This document shows positions 1-7,230 of a stretch of 17,277 bases of DNA, in pieces. Both the position numbers and the translations under genes were made by a program. This stretch comes from CAZDAW01 sp964503685 (lineage in GTDB: Bacteria; Chloroflexota; Anaerolineae; Anaerolineales; Anaerolineaceae), in NCBI GenBank assembly GCA_964503685.1, contig CAZDAW010000081.1, positions 1 to 17,277 of the forward strand, in the 5' to 3' direction. Below the pieces are notes generated by a model. It was not told the origin of the DNA. It did no database searches and saw only the letters and a list, made by a program, of their open reading frames with translations. Each line of letters opens with the position of its first letter. Positions within the stretch are counted from its first letter, which is position 1.

Positions 1-1203
1 AAACTTAGCGATCCGATGCGCGCCCTCAAGACTGAGGCTAATTACTCAATTTTCCTCTCATTTTTCAACGCAGATGATACCGGAACCAAGACTCCTCTCA
101 CTGAAGTGTTGTATGTCGGCAATATTTATCTCTCTGGTGCGGAAGCAACCACAAGCGAGGAAACTCCGGCTGCGGCTTCAGGTGAACTGGTGTGGCCTGC
201 ATGGGAAAATAAGGATATTGCTGCCATTGGCGATGACAACACCGGGTCAATCTTTGCTCGCAGTGAAGATGTCCCTACCCCGGCTGGTACACCATCGCTT
301 CAGCTTACGCCAAGTGGTACAACACCAGAAACCAAACTCACCTTCCCGGTCAGGGGGGCTGATCTGCAAGATTGGATAATCTACAGCCAGGTTGAGCTGG
401 AAGTTTATCTGCCCGAAGGGAATGCCCTAAACCCTGATCGCTTCTTTCTAGGTATGGCTGATGTGACCGGAGAATTTACCTGGCTTGATGGTGTCCTGAG
501 CGAAACGCAAGCCCAGCCCGGTTGGAACCGGATTGCGTTTAAACCCAGTGAGCCAATGCGTACGCTTAAATCGGATGCCAGTTACAGTCTCTTCTTCTCA
601 TTTTTTGAAGGAGCGAACAAGACACCCCTCACTGAGTCTTTTTATCTAGGCAGTATCTACCTGACAGGCGCAGAAGCAGCAGAAGAAACACCGATTGTTG
701 CTGAGCCGGTTCTGTGGAAAGTTTGGGAAACCAAGAATCCCGGCATGTTTGGCGATGACAACACAGGTACCAATTTCGCCCAGAGTCCCGATGTGTTAAC
801 TGCGGCAGGTGCTCAAGCGCTGCAAATTATCCCTAGTGGCACAGTCGAAGAAACAAAAATGGCTTTTGCGGCTAGCGGAACCAACATGCAGGACTGGACG
901 ACAAATGGACAGGTCGAACTAGAAGTTTATCTGCCGCCAGAAAACGCGATCAATCCAAACAGTGTCTTTATGGGTATTGGCGACCTGACTACCGAATGGG
1001 CCTGGATAGGGGGTGTCTGGGGTGAATTCCAGGGCGACTCCGGCTGGACTAAAGTCGTTTTTGCGCTCGAACCGCTAATGCAGAAACTAGACATAGGCGG
1101 TACCTATTCCATTTATCTTGCCTTCATGAATTTGGACGAAAACCAGAACAAAACCCCTCTCACCGAATCGTTCTATCTCGGCAGCATCTATTTGACTTCA
1201 GTT
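1..1203 (+). repeat. Tandem protein-module repeats (one partial, two complete) in the GH144 gene
   Basis: Two complete module copies lie at about 187-678 and 709-1203. The conserved WPAW/WKVW tryptophans are spaced 174 codons apart. A third, partial copy occupies the first ~140 bases, where MRALK aligns with MRTLK of the next unit. The protein copies are clearly related but the DNA has diverged, so the duplication is not recent. More copies may lie upstream of the window. Confidence 0.85.
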
Positions 1204-2493
1204 CCTGAAACAGGCGAGGCTAGCAGCGGAAGTACAACTTTGACAGAAGATGATGTTTACCAGCGAGAAGTTGATTTGCTGCTATCCTTCGATGATATTG
1301 GGCTGGTTGACGCAGTTGCCCATGAGACTTTCGACTATTTCTGGTATGAAGCTAATCCGGCCAATGGGTTGATCAAAGACCGCAGCACACCTGATTCACC
1401 AGCCAGTATCGCGGCGGTGGGTTTTGGTCTTACCGCTATTCCTATAGCCGTGGATCGCAATTGGATTTCTTATGATCAGGGTTACGCGCGCGTTTTAACG
1501 ACGTTGAACACATTTGCCAATGGCGGAGTACAGGGCGATCATGGTTTCTTTTATCACTTTGTCGATATGGAAACCGGCGAACGTGCGTGGAGCAGCGAAA
1601 TTTCTTCTATCGATTCCGCATTGTTTATTGCCGGAGCGCTCACGGCAGGCCAGTATTTCAAAGGTACAGAGGTGGAGACACTGGCTAACCAGCTTTATGA
1701 ACAGATGGATTGGCAGTGGATGATGTCGAATGGTAGTATGGTTTCGATGGGATGGAAACCCGATATTGGCTTCCTGTCAGCCTTTTGGGATCACTTCGAT
1801 GAGAGTATGATCATCTATGCCCTCGCTATTGGTTCCCCAACTCATCCTGTGCCCGCCGAAGCATGGGCAAACTGGAAACGTCCAGTGAGCCTATCAGGAG
1901 AATATATTTACCTCACCTCTGATCCGCTGTTTGTTTACCAGTATCCGCTTGCATGGCTGGACCTGAAAAACAAGGAAGATGCTTTCGCTAACTATTTCAA
2001 CAACACGACACGTGCCTGCCTGCGAAATCAGGACTTTAGCGCATCTCAGGCGGATAACTTTGCAACCTATCAGAACGGCGTGTGGGGAATTAGCGCCTCG
2101 GATGGACCTAGCGGCTACCGAGCCTATGGAACCGGAAATCAGGATGGCACAGTTGCGCCCTATGCATCAGTTGCTTGTCTGCCTTTTACCCCAGATGCAG
2201 CCTTAGCTGGCATGCGCGCTATGTTAAGCGCGTATGGACCACACGTGTGGCGTGAATATGGTTTCGTAAGCGCTATTAATGCTGAGGTGGATTGGTATTC
2301 CACAGAACACATCGGCATTGATCAGGGCGATATTTTGCTGATGATCACCAATTACCAGGATCACTTCGTCTGGGATTTGTTTATGCAGAATGAGCATGTT
2401 CAAAAAGCCCTGGCGGAGATGGGTTTTGTCGAAAAAGAAAGCGACTACGCAGTTACCCCGACCTACCTGGAACAGGCAAAAGCCGAGAACTAA
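1..2493 (+). CDS. GH144-type beta-1,2-glucanase with tandem beta-sandwich modules (5'-truncated)
   Basis: The reading frame is open from base 1, so the start and any signal peptide lie outside the window; 830 codons are visible, ending at TAA 2491-2493. Residues 1-46 are the end of one accessory module. Residues about 63-226 and 237-401 are two full copies of the same roughly 165-residue module, sharing GDDNTG, QVELEVYLP and KTPLTESFYLGSIYLT. These look like carbohydrate-binding beta-sandwiches, but I cannot name the family. Residues about 417-810 form an (alpha/alpha)6-type catalytic domain of the GH144/PF10091 kind: GFGLTAI, DSALFIAGAL, FDESMIIYALAIGSPTHPVP, GVWGISASDGPSGY, DGTVAPYAS and WDLFMQNEHV. 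Known GH144 enzymes are endo-beta-1,2-glucanases or sophorose-releasing exo-enzymes. Modular build suggests an extracellular or surface enzyme. It is followed 55 bp downstream by a second GH144 gene. Family confident; exact substrate inferred. Confidence 0.85.
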   Translation, partial: KLSDPMRALKTEANYSIFLSFFNADDTGTKTPLTEVLYVGNIYLSGAEATTSEETPAAASGELVWPAWENKDIAAIGDDNTGSIFARSEDVPTPAGTPSLQLTPSGTTPETKLTFPVRGADLQDWIIYSQVELEVYLPEGNALNPDRFFLGMADVTGEFTWLDGVLSETQAQPGWNRIAFKPSEPMRTLKSDASYSLFFSFFEGANKTPLTESFYLGSIYLTGAEAAEETPIVAEPVLWKVWETKNPGMFGDDNTGTNFAQSPDVLTAAGAQALQIIPSGTVEETKMAFAASGTNMQDWTTNGQVELEVYLPPENAINPNSVFMGIGDLTTEWAWIGGVWGEFQGDSGWTKVVFALEPLMQKLDIGGTYSIYLAFMNLDENQNKTPLTESFYLGSIYLTSVPETGEASSGSTTLTEDDVYQREVDLLLSFDDIGLVDAVAHETFDYFWYEANPANGLIKDRSTPDSPASIAAVGFGLTAIPIAVDRNWISYDQGYARVLTTLNTFANGGVQGDHGFFYHFVDMETGERAWSSEISSIDSALFIAGALTAGQYFKGTEVETLANQLYEQMDWQWMMSNGSMVSMGWKPDIGFLSAFWDHFDESMIIYALAIGSPTHPVPAEAWANWKRPVSLSGEYIYLTSDPLFVYQYPLAWLDLKNKEDAFANYFNNTTRACLRNQDFSASQADNFATYQNGVWGISASDGPSGYRAYGTGNQDGTVAPYASVACLPFTPDAALAGMRAMLSAYGPHVWREYGFVSAINAEVDWYSTEHIGIDQGDILLMITNYQDHFVWDLFMQNEHVQKALAEMGFVEKESDYAVTPTYLEQAKAEN

Positions 2494-2505
2494 ATCTAAT
2501 TTGGG

Positions 2506-2529
2506 AGGGTGATTCGTGGGAATCACCCT
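2506..2529 (+). terminator. Perfect 10-bp stem-loop between the two GH144 genes
   Basis: The arms AGGGTGATTC (2506-2515) and GAATCACCCT (2520-2529) are perfectly complementary around a GTGG loop. It starts 12 bases after the stop of the first GH144 gene. The following tract (TCTGTATAG) is not T-rich, so it is at best a weak intrinsic terminator; it could instead protect the 3' end of the upstream mRNA. The hairpin buries the GGGAGG that would serve a GTG start at 2516. Confidence 0.6.
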
Positions 2530-2548
2530 TCTGTATAGAGGTTTTTTG

Positions 2549-4645
2549 ATGAACAGCGACTACAGCCACCTGATTTTTGATAACAGTTTAACCACCCACA
2601 ACTACCATTTTAGCCGGGGAACCTGCATTTCTCCCAGCGAACTCAAACTCATCAAGGGGAAACTTCCGGTTACTCTTGATCGTTTTTGCAGCCCGCCAAA
2701 TGCGCTGGAATTGGCGTGGCGCTCCTCTACCGGGGGCGACTGGTCTGCCGAAATTCAGGTGGAACGTTGGCGAGGCCGCCCTATTCGCATGTCAGGTGAT
2801 ACGCTCACCTTCTGGTGTTATTCTGAGGAGGCAATTCCGGCTCACGCGCTCCCCATGTTCATTGTCGGCCTAAGCACTGGTTCTCGGAGTTTGCCGCTCC
2901 GTCTCTCGGCAGTTATTTCCCAGATCCCCGATCATCAATGGACTTATGTTCAGATTCCATTCAGCATTTTTGGCCCTATCACAGCCGATTTTGCTTTTGA
3001 AAAGTTGATGAAGGTCATCTTTATTCAAGGGCTGGACGACGGCATCCCACATACCCTCATTATCGATGAACTCAAAGTCCGTTTCTCGTATCAGAGTATT
3101 CCTGTCGCTCCACCCAAGAGGCTTTCTGCCGTTGCGTTTGATCGGCATGTCGATCTGCAATGGGATTCTATCCAGGACACCGGAGTCGAGTATTACCAGA
3201 TATATCGCTCGCTCGATGGGAAACACTTTGACCCCATTGGTATCCAAAACAACACATTCAACCGCTATACGGATTATCTTGGAAAGCACACCACCGCGCA
3301 CTACCGCGTTTCGGCAGTCAATCATGACTACCAGGAATCAGCGTTTTCGCCTGTAGTTAGTGCAACCACACGTGCCTTTGATGACAATGAACTACTCTCA
3401 ATGGTTCAGCAAGCAAGTTTTCGCTACTATTGGGACCATGCTCATCCCAACGCAGGACTTGCTTTGGAATGTATTCCGGGCGATGAACACCTAATCGCGC
3501 TGGGGGCATCCGGCTTTGGCCTGATGGCGCTCATCGTTGCCACCGAGCGCGGCTTCGTCTCGCGCGAGGCTGCTGTGGTCCATATGCAAAAAGCACTTCA
3601 TTTTTTGGAACATGCCGAGCGCTTTCATGGCGTATGGCCCCACTTTTTAGATGGTCGGGACGGAAAGACAGTCCCCTTTTTCGGTAAGTACGATAATGGG
3701 GGCGATTTAGTCGAAACGGCCTTTATGATGCAAGCACTGCTGACCTGCCGCGCTTATTTTGACCACAACACGCACGAAGAGCAGCAAATTCGCACGACGA
3801 TCACCTACCTATGGGAATCGGTGGAATGGAATTGGTACCGTAATCCCGCTGACCCCGATTTTCTTTACTGGCACTGGTCGCCCGATCATGGTTGGCATAT
3901 TAATCACCGGCTGATCGGATGGAACGAAACGATGATTGCCTATCTGCTGGCAATTGCTTCGCCCACGCACCCGGTGCCAGCTTCACTTTATTACAGTGGC
4001 TGGACATCTCAGTCAGAACTCGCCCAACAGTATCGCCAAAATTGGGGTAAGACTGCGGCTGGTGATCATTATCAAAACAGGCATGCCTATTATGGCCTTG
4101 AACTGCCTGTCGGTGTGGGATCTGGTGGCCCACTGTTTTTTACTCACTATTCGTTCTTGGGGTTTGATCCCCGGAATAAACGTGATCAATACACCAATTA
4201 CTTTGAAAACAATCGCCTGATCACGCTAATTAATTACCGCTATTGTGTTGAGAATCCAGGCAGGTATGAAGGGTATGGAGAAAAGTTTTGGGGCTTAACG
4301 GCGAGTGATGACCACACCGGGTATATGGCGCATGACGCCACGCCTCGTAATGACAATGGCACTATCACGCCAACCGGCGCTTTAAGCGCGTTCCCCTATA
4401 CACCTGAAGAATCGATGCGCGTCCTAAACCATCTCTACTATGAACGTGGAGCAGAATTATGGGGCATCTATGGCTTCCGCGACGCCTGTAATCCCACTCA
4501 AAATTATGTATCCTCGATTTTTATGGGACTCAACCAGGCTCCTATCGTTGTCATGATCGAAAACTACCGAACTGGCTTATTATGGAAACTGTTTATGTCA
4601 AATGCAGAAATCCGCAGCATGCTAGATAAGGTCGGTTTTGAATAA
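2549..4645 (+). CDS. Second GH144-type enzyme: accessory beta-sandwich + FN3 + catalytic domain
   Basis: 698 residues. Start chosen at ATG 2549, with TAGAGG (2536-2541) seven bases before it. The alternative GTG at 2516 sits in the loop of a hairpin, and an in-frame TGA at 2510 prevents any longer N-terminus. Residues 1-180 form a beta-rich accessory domain ending in HTLIIDELKVRF, resembling galactose-binding/CIA30-like folds. Residues about 183-276 are a fibronectin type III domain (VDLQWD, YYQIYRS, AHYRVSAVN). Residues about 280-698 are a GH144/PF10091 domain matching the upstream enzyme at GFGLMAL, GWNETMIAYLLAIASPTHPVP, FWGLTASDDHTGY, NGTITPTGA and LLWKLFMSNAEIRSML. There is no signal peptide, odd for a protein with FN3 and binding modules; it may be cytoplasmic, acting on imported oligosaccharides, or leave by another route. 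Substrate likely beta-1,2-glucan, by family. Confidence 0.82.
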   Translation: MNSDYSHLIFDNSLTTHNYHFSRGTCISPSELKLIKGKLPVTLDRFCSPPNALELAWRSSTGGDWSAEIQVERWRGRPIRMSGDTLTFWCYSEEAIPAHALPMFIVGLSTGSRSLPLRLSAVISQIPDHQWTYVQIPFSIFGPITADFAFEKLMKVIFIQGLDDGIPHTLIIDELKVRFSYQSIPVAPPKRLSAVAFDRHVDLQWDSIQDTGVEYYQIYRSLDGKHFDPIGIQNNTFNRYTDYLGKHTTAHYRVSAVNHDYQESAFSPVVSATTRAFDDNELLSMVQQASFRYYWDHAHPNAGLALECIPGDEHLIALGASGFGLMALIVATERGFVSREAAVVHMQKALHFLEHAERFHGVWPHFLDGRDGKTVPFFGKYDNGGDLVETAFMMQALLTCRAYFDHNTHEEQQIRTTITYLWESVEWNWYRNPADPDFLYWHWSPDHGWHINHRLIGWNETMIAYLLAIASPTHPVPASLYYSGWTSQSELAQQYRQNWGKTAAGDHYQNRHAYYGLELPVGVGSGGPLFFTHYSFLGFDPRNKRDQYTNYFENNRLITLINYRYCVENPGRYEGYGEKFWGLTASDDHTGYMAHDATPRNDNGTITPTGALSAFPYTPEESMRVLNHLYYERGAELWGIYGFRDACNPTQNYVSSIFMGLNQAPIVVMIENYRTGLLWKLFMSNAEIRSMLDKVGFE

Positions 4646-4648
4646 TAC

Positions 4649-4688
4649 CAGTGACGACCCATCCCTCATTGGTTCGGAGTCGTCACTG
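4649..4688 (+). terminator. Hairpin downstream of the second GH144 gene
   Basis: CAGTGACGAC (4649-4658) pairs perfectly with GTCGTCACTG (4679-4688) around a 20-base loop. It begins three bases after the stop codon, the position expected of a 3' end structure. No T-tract follows, so intrinsic termination is uncertain; mRNA stabilisation is an alternative. Confidence 0.45.
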
Positions 4689-4704
4689 CAAGAAAATGAA
4701 GCCT

Positions 4705-4883
4705 CCCCGCAGCAAGCGATACCGTTGGCGAACGGACAGATTGAATGGCTGGCCGTTGTAGGGGCAGGTTTGCAAACCTGCCCTTACGCGCCACGACTGG
4801 ACATCCTCATCGGATGTTTAATCGTTTGTAACCCGACAATCCCCTGACCAATGGATTCGCCAACGGTATCGCAAGCTGCGGGG
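4705..4883. repeat. 179-bp unit bounded by a 28-bp inverted repeat (26/28), MITE-like
   Basis: The segment 4705-4732 (CCCCGCAGCAAGCGATACCG, then TTGGCGAA) and the reverse complement of 4856-4883 agree at 26 of 28 positions. The only difference is AA versus TT inside GCAGCNNGC. The interior has no credible gene; it holds the palindrome at 4758-4787 and a small ACATCC/GGATGT hairpin at 4801-4817. The right arm is also the 3' end of the IS200-type element, so the left arm may be a second, oppositely oriented IS end. With the hairpin at 4649-4688 this accounts for the gene-free stretch 4646-4886. Confidence 0.65.
4758..4787. repeat. Palindromic intergenic repeat (perfect 22-bp core)
   Basis: The core 4762-4783 is a perfect palindrome centred on TTTGCAAA (4769-4776) with GGGCAGG/CCTGCCC arms. 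GTA/TAC at 4758-4760 and 4785-4787 extend it across one mismatch. From memory, near-identical GGGCAGGTTTGCAAACCTGC repeats occur in many Chloroflexota intergenic regions; this was not checked against a database. Confidence 0.7.
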
Positions 4884-5402
4884 TATCTAGTCGTCGAACA
4901 ACCGGAGTTGTTGGACATGGAGTTGTTGATAGTCTTTCTCATGGCCTTGAGCCTTCACATAGTTACGGATCGTGGCCTCACTCCCATGTTGCCCAACCGT
5001 ACTGATGTAGTAGCCATCGCTTCACAATTCGCCTCCCCACAACTTTTTCTTGACCGTTGGGACACGGGCGAAGATCTCACGGGCCGTGATGCTTTTGATG
5101 ATCCGTACAATTTTGGTTGGACTATACGTCGGAATCGATTGGATGAGAAAATGCACATGATCCCGATCCGTCCCGATTTCGATGAATGTCACTTCATACC
5201 GAGCGGCGATTTCCAAGCACACCGTTTTCAACACCTCATCCACTTCCGATGTAAAAATCACTCGTCGGTATTTGGCTGGACATACGATATGGTAGATCAA
5301 GATGGATCCGTTATGACTTTTCCGAATCAACTGGCTCATGCCAGCGTTCTTATCGAACGTACTGTCCCCCAGCAAACTCGTCTTACGCAGCAAGCTGCGG
5401 GG
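4856..5402 (-). mobile_element. IS200-type (IS200/IS605 family) element, decayed
   Basis: The approximate extent is set by the shared sequence CCCCGCAGCTTGC (- strand) found just upstream of the transposase (around 5391-5403) and just after its stop (around 4871-4883). Upstream of tnpA are two small hairpins: CGCAGC/GCTGCG (5386-5399) and CGTTC/GAACG (5345-5359). These are the kind of subterminal structures IS200-family TnpA recognises. There is no tnpB. Exact ends and target site cannot be fixed from one copy. Confidence 0.6.
4887..5339 (-). pseudogene. tnpA: IS200-type Y1 transposase with in-frame TGA
   Basis: The frame runs from ATG 5339 (MSQLIRKSHN) to TAG 4887-4889, 150 codons, the usual TnpA length. 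It holds the family landmarks YHIVCPAKYRRV, the HUH motif DHVHFL, and WGGE. Codon 106 is TGA (5022-5024) where relatives have Trp (WGGEFW; here WGGEL then stop). The same frame then continues with the expected SDGYYISTVGQHGSE and RNYVKAQG, which contains the nucleophilic tyrosine. There is no frameshift. The truncated 105-residue product would lack the catalytic Tyr and be inactive. The antisense open frame of 185 codons over this region is a shadow. Confidence 0.88.
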
Positions 5403-5420
5403 AATTAGACCCGTTTTGGA

Positions 5421-6272
5421 TTAATAATCTTCGGTTGAAGCTGTTAAACCTGTCATCAGTGTGCGCTGAAGAGCTAATAACACAATCAGAGGCGGCACGA
5501 TGGCAATTACCGTACCCGCCATTAACACACCCCAGTCAATAACCGCATCGGTTGCCACCAGGAGCTTGATGCCGACCTGAATCTGGCGAGTGCGATCCGA
5601 GTTGGCGACAATCAACGGCCATAAATATTGATTCCACATATAGATAAATTCGATCAGGAACAGCGCGCCGATATTCGTCCTGGAAATTGGAATCAGGATG
5701 CTAAACAAAAATCGGAGTGGCCCAGCCCCATCGACCCGCGCAGCATCGGCCAGATCAGTGGGGACAGTACGGAAGAACTGCTGGAATAAGAGAAGACCCG
5801 TCGCACTGGCAAAAAAGGGGATAGTTAACCCCTTAAAAGTATCAACCCATTCTAATTCGGTCAGGAGGTCATATGTGGGCACAATACGTACCGGAAGCGG
5901 CAGAAGGTGGGTCAGCATAATCAGAGCCATGATCAAACCACCACCTCGTACTCGAAAATAGACAATGGCAAAAGCTCCCAGAATACTGAGAATGATTTTC
6001 CCAAAGGCTACGCTGAAGGAGACAAACAGCGTATTGCGGATCAACATTCCCATATCAGCCCGCTGCCACGCGGTTTTATAGTTGTCGATGGTTGCAGTGC
6101 CAATCGTCAGGCTTCCCAAATGTACCGATTGAGTACTCAGTATAATGGCGTAGATAAGGGGAAATGTGACCAGCAGTACCGCACTAAACATAATAACATG
6201 CATGAGTATCGGATACAGCCGGTGTCGCCAAACCCCTGTACGAGAGGGTTCTGAGGTAGTTGTCGCGCTCAT
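5421..6272 (-). CDS. ugpE: UgpE-like ABC permease (glycerol-3-phosphate type)
   Basis: 283-residue inner-membrane permease of the MalG/UgpE family, with about six transmembrane helices. It matches E. coli UgpE as I remember it: FGKIILSILGAFAIVYFR, LLPLPVRIVPTYDLL, LTIPFFASATGLLLFQQFF and FIYMWNQYLWPLIV. The ATPase-coupling EAA loop is at residues about 175-195 (ADAARVDGAG...ILIP). The ATG overlaps the upstream ugpA stop by four bases (ATGA, 6269-6272), so the two permeases are translationally coupled. It is the last gene of the operon; no terminator is evident before the IS element. It would pair with the UgpA-like permease to import a solute delivered by the UgpB-like protein, using an ATPase encoded elsewhere. 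Confidence 0.87.
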   Translation of the reverse strand: MSATTTSEPSRTGVWRHRLYPILMHVIMFSAVLLVTFPLIYAIILSTQSVHLGSLTIGTATIDNYKTAWQRADMGMLIRNTLFVSFSVAFGKIILSILGAFAIVYFRVRGGGLIMALIMLTHLLPLPVRIVPTYDLLTELEWVDTFKGLTIPFFASATGLLLFQQFFRTVPTDLADAARVDGAGPLRFLFSILIPISRTNIGALFLIEFIYMWNQYLWPLIVANSDRTRQIQVGIKLLVATDAVIDWGVLMAGTVIAIVPPLIVLLALQRTLMTGLTASTEDY

Positions 6273-7150
6273 TGATAAAACGTCCTACGACTGACGAAGA
6301 AGTATTGGAAGATCGTGAGTCCAGCAACAATTGCCAGCATAACGATGGACTCAGCAGCGGCCAATCCAATACGGCTGGTACTGCGGAAGCCATCCAGATA
6401 CAGGCGGTTGATCAGCAGATCGGTGGCGCGGCCTGGGCCGCCCTGTGTTGAGATATCGATCAGGCCGAACGTTTCAAAAAAGGCATAGAGGGTGTTCATA
6501 ATCAACAGAAAAAGAATGACGGGTGACAGTAAGGGGAGTACCATCTTCCAAAAACGACGCGTCGCGCCTGCTCCATCAAGTGAGGCAGCCTCTAACACAT
6601 CTCGTGGGACATTTTTGAGGCCGGCTAAAAAGAACAGGATGTTATAGCCCAGTATTTTCCAGGTAGCGGCCATGACGAGGAAGATAAAAGCATCGTCCTT
6701 GTTGCGCCGCCAGTTAAAATCGATGCCCACTTTCGCGAATACATCGGTGAGAATGCCAATTGCCGGATCAGTCAACAGCGCCCATATAACGCCTGCGATT
6801 GAGGGAGAAAGAGCATAAGTCCAGATCAAAAGTGTGCGATAAACACCAAATCCCTTAATCGATTGGCTCGCACCAACGGCGAGCGCCAGACTAATTATCA
6901 GGGAAAAAATGACCACTGCTGCCGTGAATTTTGCTGTTAAGATAACCGAATCAATATACTGTTCCGATTCATACAGGCGTTGAAAATTCTCTGTCCCCAC
7001 ATAGAGCCGAATATCTCGCACACGGTTCACCCGATACAGGCTCAGCTCAATACTCTGGTAGGAAGGATAAATGAAAAACGCCAGAACCAGAAAAATGCTA
7101 GGAAATAAGAGCAGATAAGGCAGGAAGCGATTCTTAAAAATAGTAGCCAA
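6269..7150 (-). CDS. ugpA: UgpA-like ABC permease (glycerol-3-phosphate type)
   Basis: 293-residue MalF/UgpA-family permease with six predicted helices. Resemblance to UgpA is strong: NRFLPYLLLFPS near the start, FNW at 145-147, VWK-like TWKILGYNILFFLAGL at 163-178, YAFFETFGLIDISTQGGPG at 222-240, and a C-terminus ending FYQ (E. coli RYQ). The EAA loop is at residues about 187-207 (EAASLDGAG...MVLP). The start is TTG at 7150, with AGAGG nine bases upstream; I see no better ATG, and this start gives the normal N-terminus. An 80-bp gap containing a hairpin separates it from ugpB; ugpE follows with a four-base overlap. Confidence 0.87.
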   Translation of the reverse strand: MATIFKNRFLPYLLLFPSIFLVLAFFIYPSYQSIELSLYRVNRVRDIRLYVGTENFQRLYESEQYIDSVILTAKFTAAVVIFSLIISLALAVGASQSIKGFGVYRTLLIWTYALSPSIAGVIWALLTDPAIGILTDVFAKVGIDFNWRRNKDDAFIFLVMAATWKILGYNILFFLAGLKNVPRDVLEAASLDGAGATRRFWKMVLPLLSPVILFLLIMNTLYAFFETFGLIDISTQGGPGRATDLLINRLYLDGFRSTSRIGLAAAESIVMLAIVAGLTIFQYFFVSRRTFYQ

Positions 7151-7170
7151 TTGTCTTTACCTCTAAAGTA

Positions 7171-7205
7171 GAGCCAGTATAGATCTAACGATCCATACTG
7201 GTCTC
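7171..7205 (-). promoter_or_regulatory. Intercistronic hairpin between ugpB and ugpA
   Basis: CCAGTAT (7174-7180) pairs with ATACTGG (7195-7201). After one A/C mismatch the stem continues as GATC (7182-7185) with GATC (7190-7193), leaving a four-base loop. GAG/CTC outside adds three more pairs across a bulge. No T-tract follows on the - strand. Such structures after binding-protein genes often stabilise the upstream message and reduce permease expression, as in malE-malF; that role is inferred here. Confidence 0.55.
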
Positions 7206-7230
7206 GGTGAATGTAAGCAGGTAAGCGCTG

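Noticed and set aside
2516..2548. GTG start for the second GH144 gene
   Set aside because: It sits in the loop of a perfect 10-bp hairpin; ATG 2549 has its own well-spaced ribosome site.
4638..4847. 69-codon frame overlapping the end of the second GH144 gene
   Set aside because: It starts at TTG without a ribosome site and runs through a hairpin, an inverted repeat and a palindrome.
4851..5408. 185-codon open frame on the + strand over the IS element
   Set aside because: It is the antisense of the IS200-type transposase, which has clear family motifs.
4646..5420. CRISPR array or omega-RNA
   Set aside because: The repeats are inverted rather than regularly spaced direct repeats, and no TnpB or Cas gene is present.
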